A stretch of 14,358 bases of DNA from an uncultured Prevotella sp. (GTDB taxonomy: Bacteria > Bacteroidota > Bacteroidia > Bacteroidales > Bacteroidaceae): contig ONQK01000046.1 in the NCBI GenBank assembly GCA_900319895.1, positions 1 to 14,358 on the forward strand. Direction: 5' to 3'. The position numbers and the translations under genes were made by a program. Of the stretch, positions 14,251 to 14,358 are shown one piece after another. Under the pieces are notes generated by a model that did no database searches, was not told the origin of the DNA, and saw only the letters and a program-made list of their open reading frames with translations. The number at the start of each line of letters is the position of its first letter. Position 1 is the first letter of the stretch.

Positions 14251-14358
14251 CCGCTTTGGATGTAGGTTGTGGAAAACCTTGGTGATGCGTGGATAAGGTC
14301 TGCGCATTTTTCATTGGTATTATTTAACTCAGCCCTACGCAGCACGGTTAAGCGGAAG
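14251..14358. other. Right-edge non-coding stretch with two near-DnaA-box sequences
   Basis: No convincing gene is seen here or in 13961-14087. On the plus strand, TGTGGAAAA (14268-14276) and CGTGGATAA (14288-14296) each differ by one base from the DnaA box form TGTGGATAA. They share an orientation and are spaced 20 bp apart, with an AT-rich stretch following (14309-14328). This is suggestive only; two imperfect boxes do not make an origin. Confidence 0.25.

Noticed and set aside
14205..14358. Open minus-strand frame running in from the right edge
   Set aside because: About 50 codons without family features; it crosses the perfect hairpin at 14224-14247, which alone explains part of its sequence.

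Overview
The window reads as chromosomal DNA from an anaerobic member of the Bacteroidales, most likely Prevotella-like. This rests on the protein families, on promoters of the Bacteroidetes type (TTTG, 19-21 nt, TAnnTTTG), on starts without clear Shine-Dalgarno sequences, and on a signal peptide that leaves Gln at position +1. The genus is an inference. No insertion sequence, phage gene, CRISPR array, tRNA or rRNA was seen. Nearly all of it is conserved core metabolism.

Layout: (1) 1-432: the edge of a possible membrane protein gene leaving the window on the minus strand, then a perfect 18-bp hairpin just past the stop of the next gene. (2) 433-3264, minus: a large secreted M16 zinc peptidase (PqqL-like). 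(3) A 352-nt divergent promoter region, then a plus-strand three-gene operon for the proton-translocating NAD(P) transhydrogenase (pntAA, pntAB, pntB; 3617-6615). A strong intrinsic terminator lies between its first and second genes. (4) 6851-10122: an Lrp/AsnC regulator, a fused C26 gamma-glutamyl hydrolase plus M19 dipeptidase, and a lipoprotein glutaminyl cyclase, with gaps of 4 and 7 nt. (5) 10440-13905: succinate dehydrogenase/fumarate reductase as cytochrome b, flavoprotein and iron-sulfur subunits (C-A-B order), with a near-ideal promoter upstream and a terminator downstream. (6) 13961-14358: no recognised gene, but a 43-codon ORF ends 4 nt before a GC-rich hairpin, followed by two near-DnaA-box sequences.

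How they fit together: fumarate reductase and transhydrogenase are the redox and energy core of a succinate-producing anaerobe. The Lrp cluster looks like peptide and amino-acid handling. Glutaminyl cyclase would cap secreted proteins that start with Gln, and the M16 peptidase encoded here has such a predicted N-terminus.

The two most interesting points are (a) the NADP 2'-phosphate-binding Lys-Arg-Ser of PntB is replaced by Asn-Tyr-Asp, which raises the question of which nucleotide domain III uses; and (b) the C26-M19 fusion, whose two activities could act in sequence on gamma-glutamyl peptides. I did not find a convincing wholly new multi-gene system.
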